Assembly (NCBI RefSeq): GCF_019710635.1
Contig: NZ_JAIFZS010000001.1
Coordinates: 62,001-126,000 of the forward strand
Length of the DNA: 64,000 bases
Direction of reading: 5' to 3'
Origin: Mycolicibacterium xanthum
GTDB taxonomy: Bacteria > Actinomycetota > Actinomycetes > Mycobacteriales > Mycobacteriaceae
Shown here one piece after another: positions 34,752 to 43,900 of the stretch; positions within the stretch are counted from its first letter, which is position 1; the number at the start of each line of letters is the position of its first letter. A program made the position numbers and the translations under genes. A model generated the notes under the pieces. The model was not told the origin of the DNA and searched no databases. It worked only from the letters and a program-made list of their open reading frames with translations.

Positions 34752-35585
34752 TCAGTCCGGTCGGGGCCCGGTCGGACGCGGCGCGCGCCGGACCAGCTGG
34801 GCCTGTTGGATCGCCGCGACCGGGCCGTGCTCGTCGAACAGCGTCCCGGTCGAGACGCCGACTCCGTCACGGCCGTAGTGGTTTTGGGCGCGCACCCCGA
34901 TCCAGTCACCGTCGGGTGGCCGGTGGATGTGCACCGCGAGGTCGGTGTTGAGGAACGTCCACCCGGCCGGGTCGAGTCGGCTGCCCATGCCGTTGGCGAT
35001 GTCGGCGACGGCGAACAGGCGCTGGACCGGTGTCATCGGCTCTCCGGCGACCAGGTCGACCAGCGGGCGGGCCCAGCACTCGGCCTGCACGCTGTGGAGG
35101 ATGTCGTTGAGCCAGCGCCAGTCCAGGCTCTGGATATAGGTCTGTTCGGCCGATTCGTCGGGCAGTCGCCGCCGGCCGTCGCGCACCGGGCGCATCGGGG
35201 CGGTCGGGGTGTCGGGCAGCTCGTCGGCGTCGATGCGGCGGAACCGCCAGGCCGTCGCGGTGGCGACCGGACGTGGTGTGCCGTCGGGGCCGGGGGCGAG
35301 CATCTCGGCACCGACCAACTCGATCTGCGTTCCCGGGCGAGCGACACGGGCGCGCACCCACAGTCGATCGGAAACCGGTACCGGCCCGAGCAGGTCGACG
35401 ATCACCCGGCTGATCCGGGTGTCGTCGCGTGCGGCGCAGCGTTCGGCCGCGCGCACCAGCAGCGCCGATACCGGCGCGGCGTTCTGCATCGCCGAGCCCC
35501 AGGTGCTGATCACGTGGCTGGAGGCGGCGAACCGTTCGCCGAGGGGATCGTCGGGGTCGACGAGTTCGTAGTAGGCGTCGGTCAC
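34752..35585 (-). CDS. Acyl-CoA thioesterase, TesB-like double hot-dog
   Basis: 277-residue thioesterase-family protein hydrolysing acyl-CoA to free acid. The two hot-dog halves can be recognised: ISTWGSAMQNAAPVSALLVRA with RVIVDLLGPVPV in the first, and GWTFLNTDLAVHIHRPPDGDWIGV with GVGVSTGTLFDEHGPVA in the second. The latter resembles TesB-type C-terminal halves. It could relieve CoA trapping during growth on the pathway substrate. It is divergent from the P450 at 35678 across about 90 bases. Confidence 0.82.
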   Translation of the reverse strand: MTDAYYELVDPDDPLGERFAASSHVISTWGSAMQNAAPVSALLVRAAERCAARDDTRISRVIVDLLGPVPVSDRLWVRARVARPGTQIELVGAEMLAPGPDGTPRPVATATAWRFRRIDADELPDTPTAPMRPVRDGRRRLPDESAEQTYIQSLDWRWLNDILHSVQAECWARPLVDLVAGEPMTPVQRLFAVADIANGMGSRLDPAGWTFLNTDLAVHIHRPPDGDWIGVRAQNHYGRDGVGVSTGTLFDEHGPVAAIQQAQLVRRAPRPTGPRPD

Positions 35586-35677
35586 TCCGGGTCCTCGCTT
35601 GTGCTCGGCGGCGGTGGGTCGCAGGATATGGTGGGACTTATCGAAAGTACAACCGGATGGCTTTCAGGAGGCAAGTC

Positions 35678-36889
35678 GTGGCCGTCGTCGACGACGAGAT
35701 CGTCTTCGATCCGTTCTCTGCGGAGTTCTACGACGATCCGCACGCGATCTACCCACGGCTGCGTGCGCACGCTCCCGTCTACTACAGCACCGAACACGAT
35801 TTCTACGCGCTGAGCCGGCATGCCGACGTCGCCGCCGGGCTGAAGGACTTCGCCACCTACTCGTCGGCCTACGGGGTCGATCTGGCGATGGTGCGAACCG
35901 GGCAGAAGGCGCCGGCCAAGATGATCATCTCGATCGACCCGCCGGAGCACCGGGTGATGCGCAGCCTGGTCAACAAGGTGTTCACTCCGCGCGCGATCGG
36001 CGCGCTGCGCGGGATGGTCGCCGACACCGTCGAGCAGTTCCTGACCGCTGTCGGCGACGACGAGTTCGACGTCGTGCACGACTTCTCAGTGTATTTCCCG
36101 GTGGACGTGATCAGCCGGATGCTCGGCGTGCCACCCGACATGCGTCAGCAGGTGCGGCTGTGGATCGACGAGTCGCTGCATCGCGAACCCGGTCAGATCG
36201 AGATGTCCGAACCGGGTATGCAGGCGATGACCGAGATGTGGCTGATGTACTACCAGCTCATCCAGGAGCGCCGAAACCAACCGCGCGACGACATGATCAG
36301 TGCGCTGATCGCCGCGGAGGTGCCGCGCGAGGACGGATCCACCGAGCGGTTGCGGGATTCCGAAATCGCCGGATTCGCGACGCTTCTCGGTGGTGCGGGC
36401 GCCGAGACGGTCACCAAGCTGGTGGGCGGCGCGGTGGTGACGTTCGCACGTCACCCCGAACAGTGGCAGCAGCTGCTCGACGATCGCACGATGATCCCCG
36501 CCGCGATCGAGGAGCTGCTGCGCTATGACGCGCCGGTGCAGTACAACGTGCGGCGGTCGAACCGCGAGGTGACCCTGCACGGCGTGACGATCCCGGCGGG
36601 TGCGCCGGTGTTCCTGCTCGGTGCGTCGGCCAACCGCGATCCGGACGCCTGGACCGCGCCCGACGTGTTCGACATCAACCGCGACCGTGCCGAGGCGCAG
36701 AACCTCGGCTTCGGCTACGGCATCCACAGTTGCCTCGGCGCCGCACTGGCCCGGATGGAGAGCGCCATCGCACTGGAGAAGCTGCTCGAGATGATGCCGC
36801 GCTACGAGGTCCGGTGGGACGGCTGCCGCCGGGTGAGCATGCAGAACGTGGCCGGCTGGTCCCATGTGCCGGTGCGGATCGCGCGATGA
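35678..36889 (+). CDS. Cytochrome P450
   Basis: 403-residue soluble P450. The I-helix reads GGAGAETVTKLVGG (AGxET in place of AGxDT), EELLRYDAP is the ExxR motif, and FGYGIHSCLGAALARME is the heme loop with the thiolate Cys. GTG 35678 is chosen because AGGAGG stands six bases upstream; an ATG at 35657 would overlap that ribosome site. It would hydroxylate a hydrophobic substrate using ferredoxin and ferredoxin reductase, neither of which is in the window. The nearest neighbour is a thioesterase in divergent orientation. Confidence 0.92.
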   Translation: MAVVDDEIVFDPFSAEFYDDPHAIYPRLRAHAPVYYSTEHDFYALSRHADVAAGLKDFATYSSAYGVDLAMVRTGQKAPAKMIISIDPPEHRVMRSLVNKVFTPRAIGALRGMVADTVEQFLTAVGDDEFDVVHDFSVYFPVDVISRMLGVPPDMRQQVRLWIDESLHREPGQIEMSEPGMQAMTEMWLMYYQLIQERRNQPRDDMISALIAAEVPREDGSTERLRDSEIAGFATLLGGAGAETVTKLVGGAVVTFARHPEQWQQLLDDRTMIPAAIEELLRYDAPVQYNVRRSNREVTLHGVTIPAGAPVFLLGASANRDPDAWTAPDVFDINRDRAEAQNLGFGYGIHSCLGAALARMESAIALEKLLEMMPRYEVRWDGCRRVSMQNVAGWSHVPVRIAR

Positions 36890-36892
36890 GCA

Positions 36893-37276
36893 TCAGCGCG
36901 GGTCGATGAGGTCGCGCAGCCGTTCGGCCGGGAACACCGTCGCGTGCGCCGATCGCACCCGCTCGGACAGGGCACGGTCGGAGGTGGCCACCCGGATCTG
37001 CCCGGGGTGGGGATCGGCGGTGATCATCCGGACGATCTCGTCGTCCGCGGAGTTCGGCGCCGCTGCGGGTGCATGCGCGACGGTGACGACGGTCGAGGTG
37101 ATCGGCGGCGACGGCGGGCGCTCGAAGACCACCGTCACGTGCGCGTCCTCGCGCAGCGCCCACTGCTCGAGACGCTCGACCAGGGTGGCCATCGCGCGGT
37201 GGCGATCGTGCCACCACCCGTCGGGGCGCGAGCCGATCACGTTCATCCCATCGACAATCCAGCGCACCGGATTCAC
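36893..37276 (-). CDS. NYN/PIN-like domain protein (YacP-like)
   Basis: 127-residue small protein starting near RWIVDGMNVIGSRPDGWW, the signature of NYN-domain RNases/RNA-binding proteins, with Asp in VDGMN. TSDRALSERVR towards the end supplies another acidic patch. A start at 37315 would extend it 13 residues but overlap the divergent oxidoreductase start; GTG 37276 or 37267 is more likely. The start is uncertain. Its end is only four bases from the P450 stop (convergent). Probably a housekeeping RNA-processing protein unrelated to the catabolic genes. Confidence 0.7.
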   Translation of the reverse strand: MNPVRWIVDGMNVIGSRPDGWWHDRHRAMATLVERLEQWALREDAHVTVVFERPPSPPITSTVVTVAHAPAAAPNSADDEIVRMITADPHPGQIRVATSDRALSERVRSAHATVFPAERLRDLIDPR

Positions 37277-37313
37277 ACTATCTCGGTAGGGGATCGGGGA
37301 AAGGGTGGGTTTC

Positions 37314-39527
37314 ATGGCCGAAGCTTCAGCGCAGAGCCCGGGGACCACGAACGGCGCCGAGCAGAAGAAGACGTTCTGCCGGATCTGCGAGCCGTTGTGC
37401 GGCATGGTCGCCACCGTCGAGGACGGCCGGCTGGTCGCGCTGCGGCCGGACAAGGACCACCCGCTGTCGGCGGGCTTCGCCTGTCAGAAGGGCATCGCGT
37501 TCACCGAGGTGATCAACGATCCCGATCGGGTGACCACCCCGTTGCGCCGCACCGCGGCCGGATTCGAACCGGTGACGTGGGATGAGGCGATGTCCGACAT
37601 CGCCGCCCGGCTGTCGTCGATTCTGCGCAACCACGGATCGGACGCGCTGGGCTGGTATTTCGGCAACCCCGGGGCGTTCAGCTACTCGCACGTGCTGTCG
37701 GTGCTCGCGTTCGTCAAGGGTGTCGGACGGCGCGCGCACCTGTTCACCGCGTCGTCGCAGGACACCAACAGCCGGCTGATGGCCAGCCAATTGCTGTACG
37801 GGACACCTACATCGGTGCCGATCCCGGATCTCAACCGCACCGATCTGCTGGTGGTGATCGGCGCCAACCCGGTCGTGTCACACGGCAGCTTCCTGACCGC
37901 GCCGCGGATCAGGGACCGCATGCACGACATCGTCAAACGCGGCGGGCGGGTGCTGGTCATCGACCCGCGCAGGACCGAGACGGCCGCCCAGTTCGAGTGG
38001 TGCGGCGTCGTCCCGGACACCGACGCCTACCTGCTGTTGTCGCTGCTGCAGGTGCTGTTCGCCGAGGGACTGGCCGACGAGGCCGCCGTCGCCGCACATG
38101 CCGACGGGCTGGACTGGCTGCGTGCGCAGGTGGCGCCGTTCACCCCGGAGGCCACCGAGGCGCACACCGGGGTGGACCCCGACGTCGTGCGCGGCCTGGC
38201 CCGCGACCTGGCCACCACCCCGCGCGCGGCGGTCTACGGCCGGCTGGGCACCTGCGTGGGCCGCCACGGAACCCTGACGTCCTACCTGATCGACGTGGTC
38301 AACCTGGCCGCGGGCAACCTCGACGTTCCGGGCGGATCGGTGTTCAACAGCCTGGGCTTGCCGGGTGAGCACTGGGTGAACGTCGCCGTGGGCGCGCTGC
38401 TGCGACGCACCTACCGGCGCAGGCGATCCCGGATCGGCGGGTTCCGCTCGACCATCGGCTCCGAGCCGGCCGCGCTGATGGCCAAGGAGATCCTCACCCC
38501 GGGCCGGCGCCAGATCCGGGCGCTGTTCGTCAGCGCGGGCAACCCGGTGCTGTCGGTACCCAACGGAGACGAGCTGGAGTCGGCGCTGGACTCGCTGGAA
38601 CTGTCGGTGGCGCTGGACTTCTACGTCACCGAGACGACGTCGCACTGCGACTACATCCTGCCCGTCACCACGATGTACGAGCGCGAAGACTTCCCGCTGA
38701 CCTTCCAGCCGTTCCAGGCCACCCCGTTCCGGCAGGCCACCGAGGCGGTCGTCGCCCCGGTCGGGCAGGCCCGCCCGGAGTGGCAGATCGTCGGGGAGCT
38801 GATGCGCCGGCTGTCGGGCCGCTCACCGGTGTTCTCGGTGCTGAGCGGCGCGAACCGGCTGCTCGGGCGGGTGGGCGTGCACTTCACGCCGCGGATGCTG
38901 GCCGACGGGATCATCCGGATGTGCGCCGGCGGTGACCGGTTCGGGCTGCGCCGTCGCGGTCTGACGTTCGACCGGCTCACCGGCGAGCATCCGCACGGAA
39001 CGGTGATCGACCCGCACGTCCCCACCGGCGTGCTGCGCGACGCGATCGGCTACCGGCAGCGCCGAATCCGGTTGCGCCACGACGACATCGCCGACGAGAT
39101 CAAAACGCTGTCGCGCCGCGAACACCCCGCGGACTATCCGTTGCGGATGGTCGGGATGCGCGAGACGCGCTCGGAGAACTCGTGGATGCACAACGCTCCG
39201 CTGTTGATGCGCGGCGAGTGTATCCATAAGGGGCTGATGAACGCCGACGACGCCGCCGAGCTGGACATCAGCGACGGCGGCCAGGTGCGGGTGAGTTCGC
39301 CCTACGGACAGATCACCGTGCCGGTCGGGGTCACCAAGGACATCGTGCCCGGCGTCATCGCGCTGCCGCACGGCTGGGGGCACAAAGGCACCGGCGGCTG
39401 GCGGGTGGCCAATCGGGCCGGCGGCGCCAACGTCAACCAGCTGACCTCGAGCGATCCCGCCGACGTGGAGGGGCTGTCCGGGATGGCCTGGCTGACCGGG
39501 GTGCCGGTGCGGGTCGACAAGGCCTGA
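37314..39527 (+). CDS. Molybdopterin oxidoreductase with 4Fe-4S site
   Basis: 737-residue protein of the DMSO-reductase superfamily. Cys22, Cys25, Cys29 and Cys57 (CRICEPLC ... FACQKG) form the N-terminal 4Fe-4S site. The bis-MGD-binding core follows, and the C-terminal dinucleotide-binding domain contains LPHGWGHKGTGGWRVANRAGG. No twin-arginine signal is seen, so it is probably cytoplasmic and closest in organisation to formate-dehydrogenase/nitrate-reductase-like enzymes. No electron-transfer subunit is adjacent. AAAGGG eight bases upstream supports ATG 37314. The stop is followed by a perfect 21-base palindrome. Confidence 0.85.
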   Translation: MAEASAQSPGTTNGAEQKKTFCRICEPLCGMVATVEDGRLVALRPDKDHPLSAGFACQKGIAFTEVINDPDRVTTPLRRTAAGFEPVTWDEAMSDIAARLSSILRNHGSDALGWYFGNPGAFSYSHVLSVLAFVKGVGRRAHLFTASSQDTNSRLMASQLLYGTPTSVPIPDLNRTDLLVVIGANPVVSHGSFLTAPRIRDRMHDIVKRGGRVLVIDPRRTETAAQFEWCGVVPDTDAYLLLSLLQVLFAEGLADEAAVAAHADGLDWLRAQVAPFTPEATEAHTGVDPDVVRGLARDLATTPRAAVYGRLGTCVGRHGTLTSYLIDVVNLAAGNLDVPGGSVFNSLGLPGEHWVNVAVGALLRRTYRRRRSRIGGFRSTIGSEPAALMAKEILTPGRRQIRALFVSAGNPVLSVPNGDELESALDSLELSVALDFYVTETTSHCDYILPVTTMYEREDFPLTFQPFQATPFRQATEAVVAPVGQARPEWQIVGELMRRLSGRSPVFSVLSGANRLLGRVGVHFTPRMLADGIIRMCAGGDRFGLRRRGLTFDRLTGEHPHGTVIDPHVPTGVLRDAIGYRQRRIRLRHDDIADEIKTLSRREHPADYPLRMVGMRETRSENSWMHNAPLLMRGECIHKGLMNADDAAELDISDGGQVRVSSPYGQITVPVGVTKDIVPGVIALPHGWGHKGTGGWRVANRAGGANVNQLTSSDPADVEGLSGMAWLTGVPVRVDKA

Positions 39528-39532
39528 TCTCT

Positions 39533-39593
39533 GCCGAAATGGCATTCCGGCAGGGCTCTACTCGACATTTCGCTGCCGGAATGCCATTTCGGC
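39533..39593. terminator. Perfect 21-bp palindrome between convergent genes
   Basis: Arms 39533-39553 and 39573-39593 are exact reverse complements (GCCGAAATGGCATTCCGG type) around a 19-base loop. It fills the gap between the oxidoreductase stop (39527) and the convergent CoA-transferase stop (39598). The same arm occurs imperfectly at 20524-20584, so this is a repeated element probably serving as a bidirectional terminator. Confidence 0.85.
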
Positions 39594-39597
39594 GAAG

Positions 39598-40818
39598 TCA
39601 GGCGATGGCGCCGCTGTCCTTGAGCTCTTCGATGCGGTCCCAGTCCAGGCCGATCTCCATCAGCACCAGCTCGGTGTGCTCGGAGGCCTGCGGCGCGCGG
39701 GTGGTCTCCAGCGGCTCGTGGTTGAACTGCACCGGACCGCGGACCACCTTGAACGGCTTGCCGTCGGATCCCTCCACCTCGACGATCATGTCGTTGGCGA
39801 TGGCCTGCTCGTCGGTCGTGAGGTCGACGAGGCTCTGGAACGGCGCCCACTGGCCCCTCATCGTCTTGAGGTGCTGGCGCCAGTACTCGAACGGCTTGCC
39901 GGCGATCGCCGCGGCGATGAGTTCCACACCGGCTTCGGCATTCTGGATCAACGGCATGACCTCGCTGAACCGCGGGTCGTCGGCCAGTTCGGGCAGCCCG
40001 AGGTGCTCGAATGTGTCCCGGATGTAGCCGGTCGGGCTGACGATGCACAGGTTGATGGTGCCGCCGTCGGAGGTCTGGTAGTTGGCCATGAACGGGTTGA
40101 CCGACGTGGTGGTGCCGGGCATCAGTGAACGCATGGTCTCGCCGGTCTCCATGCCCTGTGTCACGCTGGCGCCGGCCGCCCACCACGCGGTGCTCAGCAG
40201 CGACACGTCGAGCTCGACGGCCTCGCCGGTGCGCTCCCGGTGGAACAGCGCCGCGGAGATGCCGCCCGCGATGTTCATGCCACCGATCGAGTCGCCGAAC
40301 GCCGGAATGCCCTGCGGCAGAGCCCCCCCGATCTCCTCGGGGGTCAGTGCGTGGCCGACGCCGCTGCGCGTCCAGAACGCGGTCCCGTCGAAGCCGCCGA
40401 CAAGGCGCTCGGGACCCTTGTCGCCGTAGGCGCTGCCCCGGGCGTAGATGATGTCTGGGTTGACCGCGCGGATGTGCTCGATGTCGAACTTGTTCTTCTG
40501 CCGCACCTGGGGCATGTAGTTGGTCAGGAAGACGTCGGCGGTCTTGGCGATCTCGTAGAGCACCTCCTGACCCTCGGGGGTGGAGACGTCGATGCCGACG
40601 CTGCGCTTGCCGCGGTTGGGGTGCTCCATCAGCGGGTGCCGGTTCGGGTCGAGCTGGAAGCCGCCCATGTTGATGAAGCCGCGCTGGGTGTCCCCGCGCA
40701 CGGGGTGCTCGACCTTGATGACGTCGGCTCCCCAGTCGGCGAGGATCGCGCCCGCAGCGGGCACGAACGTGAACTGAGCCACCTCGAGGACGCGCACGCC
40801 CTCCATCACCTTGATCAC
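39598..40818 (-). CDS. CaiB/BaiF family (class III) CoA-transferase
   Basis: 406-residue class III CoA-transferase. GVRVLEVAQFTFVPAAGAIL opens the protein, LADWGADVIKVEHPVRGD follows, and GIPAFGDSIGGMNIAGGISAAL carries the catalytic Asp. It differs clearly from the CoA-transferase at 9338 and belongs to the group common in mycobacterial degradation clusters. It would activate an organic acid by CoA exchange. It is divergent from an aldehyde dehydrogenase, with a shared operator between them, suggesting aldehyde to acid to CoA-ester conversion by the two neighbours. Confidence 0.9.
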   Translation of the reverse strand: MIKVMEGVRVLEVAQFTFVPAAGAILADWGADVIKVEHPVRGDTQRGFINMGGFQLDPNRHPLMEHPNRGKRSVGIDVSTPEGQEVLYEIAKTADVFLTNYMPQVRQKNKFDIEHIRAVNPDIIYARGSAYGDKGPERLVGGFDGTAFWTRSGVGHALTPEEIGGALPQGIPAFGDSIGGMNIAGGISAALFHRERTGEAVELDVSLLSTAWWAAGASVTQGMETGETMRSLMPGTTTSVNPFMANYQTSDGGTINLCIVSPTGYIRDTFEHLGLPELADDPRFSEVMPLIQNAEAGVELIAAAIAGKPFEYWRQHLKTMRGQWAPFQSLVDLTTDEQAIANDMIVEVEGSDGKPFKVVRGPVQFNHEPLETTRAPQASEHTELVLMEIGLDWDRIEELKDSGAIA

Positions 40819-40880
40819 GTCAACAACACCTTCCGACGACGTCCAACGACAGATTCGCGGGGAAGTCTACCGGAGTTGCA

Positions 40881-40901
40881 CTACTGTAATGTTTACCGTT
40901 G
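40881..40901. promoter_or_regulatory. TTACYGTAA-type operator, copy 5
   Basis: CTACTGTAA (40881-40889), TGT, TTACCGTTG (40893-40901). It sits in the divergent region, 62 bases from the CoA-transferase start and 45 from the aldehyde dehydrogenase GTG, so it could control both. Confidence 0.7.
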
Positions 40902-40946
40902 ACCGTCCGAGAATCCGATCGCGATTTCCTCGTCAGGGGGTGCCAG

Positions 40947-42497
40947 GTGAGCGACGTCACCGCCGAAGCGGATCGGCGCACCGAGACCAGCGTCGATCTG
41001 GGCCGGCGCGCTGCGCAGGGTGCCGAGCGGCGGATGCTGATCGACGGTGAACTCGTCGAGGCCCGGTCGGGTGCGGAGTTCGACAACCTCAGCCCGGCCA
41101 CCGGTGCCGTGCTCGGGGTGACCGCGGCCGCGGACGCACACGACATGGAGCGGGCCGTCGCCGCGGCGCGACGCGCATTCGACGGCAGCGACTGGTCGAC
41201 GAACCGGGCGCTGCGCAAACGCTGTCTGGAACAGTTGCAGGACGCGCTGGAGGACGAGAAGGACGAACTGCGAACCGAACTCGTCGCCGAAGTGGGTTGT
41301 CCGGTGATGACCACCGATTCGGCACAGCTGGACTGGCCGCTGGCCGAATCGCTGAACTACCCGGCACAGCTGATCGACACCTTCGAGTGGGAGCGCGTGC
41401 TCGAGGGTGGCGGCCTGTTCGGCGAGCGCAACGTGCGGATGGTGGTCAAGGAGCCGGTCGGTGTCGCCGCGGCGGTGACCCCGTCGAACTTCCCGATCGA
41501 GGTCGTGCTCAACAAGCTCGGGCCGGCGCTGGCGGCCGGAAACACCGTGGTGCTCAAGCCGGACCCGCACACGCCGTGGAACGCCACCCGGATCGGGCGG
41601 CTGGTCGCCGAACGCACGGACTTCCCACCTGGTGTGCTCAACGTGATCACCACGCCGTCCAACGAGGTCGCTGCCCTGCTGGGGACCGACCCACGGGTGG
41701 ACCTGGTGTCGTTCACCGGCTCGACCGCGGTGGGCAAGTCGTTGATGCGCAGTGGTGCCGAGACGATGAAGCGGATGTTCCTCGAGCTGGGCGGGAAGTC
41801 CGCGGCGATCGTGCTCGACGATGCCAATCCTGCGGTCATCGTGCCGACCGCGGTCGGGGTCTGCGTGCACGCCGGTCAGGCCTGCGCGGCGACCAGCCGG
41901 ATGCTCGTCCACCGCTCGCTCTACGATCAGGCGGTCGCCGACATCACCATGGCGTATCAGGCTGTGCCGGTGGGTGATCCGGCCGACCCGGGCACCTTCG
42001 TGGGCCCGGTCATCAGCGCTGCCCAGCAGCGGCGGGTGCTCGACGCGATCGCCGGGGCACGCCACGACGGTGCCGAGATCACCGCCGGGGGAGGCCCGGT
42101 GGAGAACCTGCCCGACCATCTGCGCGGCGGGCACTTCATCGCGCCCACCGTCGTCATCGGGGTCGACAACAGAGCGGCTATCGCCCAACAGGAAGTGTTC
42201 GGCCCCGTGCTGGTGCTGCTGCCGTTCGACGACGATGACGAGGCCGTCGCCATCGCCAACGACAGCCCGTTCGGCCTTGCCGGGGCGGTGATGTCGAGAT
42301 CGGCGGAGCGCGGCATGGACATCGCGCGGCGGGTGCGCACCGGGTCGTTCGGTGTCAACGGCGGGATGTTCTACGGTGCCGACGCCCCGTTCGGAGGCTA
42401 CAAGAGCAGCGGCGTGGGCCGGCAGTGCGGCCTGGAAGGGTTCGCACAGTATCTGGAGACCAAGACCATCGCCCGCCGGGAGCGCCGCACGCACTGA
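40947..42497 (+). CDS. Aldehyde dehydrogenase
   Basis: 516-residue NAD(P)-dependent aldehyde dehydrogenase. TPSNFPIEV is the active-site entry, FTGSTAVGK the cofactor motif, and LELGGKSA carries the general-base Glu. HAGQACAATSR holds the nucleophilic Cys, and EVFGPVL and GGYKSSG complete the family set. GTG 40947 is preferred to the ATG at 40899, since AGGGGG lies just upstream and the ATG is next to the operator. It would convert a pathway aldehyde, perhaps a P450 product, to an acid. Confidence 0.92.
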   Translation: MSDVTAEADRRTETSVDLGRRAAQGAERRMLIDGELVEARSGAEFDNLSPATGAVLGVTAAADAHDMERAVAAARRAFDGSDWSTNRALRKRCLEQLQDALEDEKDELRTELVAEVGCPVMTTDSAQLDWPLAESLNYPAQLIDTFEWERVLEGGGLFGERNVRMVVKEPVGVAAAVTPSNFPIEVVLNKLGPALAAGNTVVLKPDPHTPWNATRIGRLVAERTDFPPGVLNVITTPSNEVAALLGTDPRVDLVSFTGSTAVGKSLMRSGAETMKRMFLELGGKSAAIVLDDANPAVIVPTAVGVCVHAGQACAATSRMLVHRSLYDQAVADITMAYQAVPVGDPADPGTFVGPVISAAQQRRVLDAIAGARHDGAEITAGGGPVENLPDHLRGGHFIAPTVVIGVDNRAAIAQQEVFGPVLVLLPFDDDDEAVAIANDSPFGLAGAVMSRSAERGMDIARRVRTGSFGVNGGMFYGADAPFGGYKSSGVGRQCGLEGFAQYLETKTIARRERRTH

Positions 42498-42558
42498 AGC
42501 GGTCTGTCGCCAGGGCGAAGCCAGGGCTGTGATTCCGCCGTGTCAACGGCCGGGAATG

Positions 42559-43767
42559 TTATTCCGCCGAAGGGGCGAACGTCACCGGCAGCACGGTCGG
42601 CGATCGGAACGGCTGGCCGTGGATGTGCGGGTCGTCATCGGTGTGCAGCCGGATGTCGGTGAGCCGGTCGAGCAGGCACTCGGTGGCCACGCGGGTCTCC
42701 ATCCGGGCCAGGTGCAGCCCCATGCAGGTGTGCTCGCCGGCGGCGAACGAGATGTGCGGCACCCGCTTTCGGAAGATGTCGAACTGCTCGGAGCGTTCCC
42801 AGCGGTGCTCGTCGCGGTTGGCCGAGCCGATGCACACGTCGATCACCGATCCCGCCGGGATCGGCACCCCTTCGACCTCGGTGTCCTCGCTCGCGTAGCG
42901 CTGCACCGTGGTCAGTGGCGTCTCGTAGCGCAGGCCCTCCTCGATCGCCGGGCCGATCAGCTCACGGTCAGCCACCACCGCGTCGAACTGATCGCGGTGG
43001 GTGAGGAGCAGGTAGAGCAGATTGCCCGAGGATCGGTAGGTGGTCTCCAGCCCGGCCGGTAGCAGCAGTCGCAGGAACGAGTAGATCGCCTCGTCGGTGA
43101 GCCTCTCCCCGTCGACCTCGGCGGATACCAGATCCCCGATGATGTCCTCGGTTGGCGCCGAGCGCCGCTGCTCGATCTGGGTCAGGAAGTATTCCTTCAG
43201 CGCGGCGGACGCCTCGAATGCGCGCTTGTAGTTCACCGCATAGCTGATCAGCTCCACCGCGCGCCTGCGGAACCACGGCAGGTCCTCCTCGGGGAGCCCG
43301 AGCAGGCGGGTTATGACGCGGGTGGGGAACTCGAAGGTGAAGTCGCGCACCAGATCCGCTTCGCCGCGGTCGACGAACTCGTCGATCAGGCCGGTCACCA
43401 CCGGGCGGACGATCTCGGGCTCCCACCGGGCCAGCGAGCGGGACTTGAACGCCGCGGACACCAGGTTGCGGTGCTGCCAGTGGGGTTTGCCCTCCATCGC
43501 CAGGATGGTCGGACCGATGAACAGACCGATGGTGGAGTCGTAGATGTGCGAGTTGAATGCGTTGCCGTCCCGGAACACCCGGTTCACCGCATCGAACGAC
43601 ACCGCCGCGTAGAGGTTCTCGGGACGCAGTGAATCCGGGGTTCTGCTCCAGTCCATCACCGACCCGCGGAACACCCCACCCTCGGCGCGGCGCCGCGCGA
43701 ACATGGGGTAGGGGTCGCGCAGGTCGATGGGTTCGTCCATCGCGACGTCCTGTACCGGCGTCTCCAC
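42559..43767 (-). CDS. Cytochrome P450
   Basis: 402-residue P450. The I-helix reads LLPAGLETTYRSSG, the ExxR motif EEGLRYETP, and the heme loop ISFAAGEHTCMGLHLARME has Ala where Gly is usual before the loop glycine. It is divergent from an aldehyde dehydrogenase, with the perfect operator copy in between, so P450 and dehydrogenase are probably co-induced. Terminal oxidation of an alkyl or terpenoid carbon to aldehyde and acid would fit this pair (inference). It converges with the aldehyde dehydrogenase at 40947; a weak hairpin lies between them. Confidence 0.92.
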   Translation of the reverse strand: METPVQDVAMDEPIDLRDPYPMFARRRAEGGVFRGSVMDWSRTPDSLRPENLYAAVSFDAVNRVFRDGNAFNSHIYDSTIGLFIGPTILAMEGKPHWQHRNLVSAAFKSRSLARWEPEIVRPVVTGLIDEFVDRGEADLVRDFTFEFPTRVITRLLGLPEEDLPWFRRRAVELISYAVNYKRAFEASAALKEYFLTQIEQRRSAPTEDIIGDLVSAEVDGERLTDEAIYSFLRLLLPAGLETTYRSSGNLLYLLLTHRDQFDAVVADRELIGPAIEEGLRYETPLTTVQRYASEDTEVEGVPIPAGSVIDVCIGSANRDEHRWERSEQFDIFRKRVPHISFAAGEHTCMGLHLARMETRVATECLLDRLTDIRLHTDDDPHIHGQPFRSPTVLPVTFAPSAE

Positions 43768-43812
43768 GTGTGGCCTCCCGTCGGTATCGGGCGGACGGCC
43801 CGCCCCAGGGAG

Positions 43813-43833
43813 TTACTGTAACTCTTACAGTAA
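43813..43833. promoter_or_regulatory. TTACYGTAA-type operator, copy 6 (perfect)
   Basis: TTACTGTAA (43813-43821), CTC, TTACAGTAA (43825-43833) is a flawless 9+9 inverted repeat. It is the best copy of the motif in the window and defines its consensus. It lies 45 bases from the P450 start and 67 from the aldehyde dehydrogenase start. Confidence 0.85.
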
Positions 43834-43856
43834 ACCGTGTACAGGCCTGGTTGGTG

Positions 43857-43877
43857 TTACCGTTAGCCTTACCGGAG
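43857..43877. promoter_or_regulatory. TTACYGTAA-type operator, copy 7 (weak)
   Basis: TTACCGTTA (43857-43865), GCC, TTACCGGAG (43869-43877): both halves begin TTACCG but the right half decays. It is 23 bases downstream of the perfect copy. Two tandem sites would permit cooperative repression of the aldehyde dehydrogenase. Confidence 0.45.
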
Positions 43878-43900
43878 GGTTGCCCAGGTGGAGGATTCAG

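Noticed and set aside
35638..35658. Possible further copy of the TTACYGTAA-type operator before the P450 at 35678 (TTATCGAAA-GTA-CAACCGGAT).
   Set aside because: Too many mismatches in both halves; retained only as something a weight-matrix scan could score.
42527..42560. Possible hairpin between the ALDH at 40947 and the convergent P450 (GGAAT-GTT-ATTCC).
   Set aside because: Short, imperfect stem without sequence similarity to the two palindrome families; may terminate transcription but evidence is weak.
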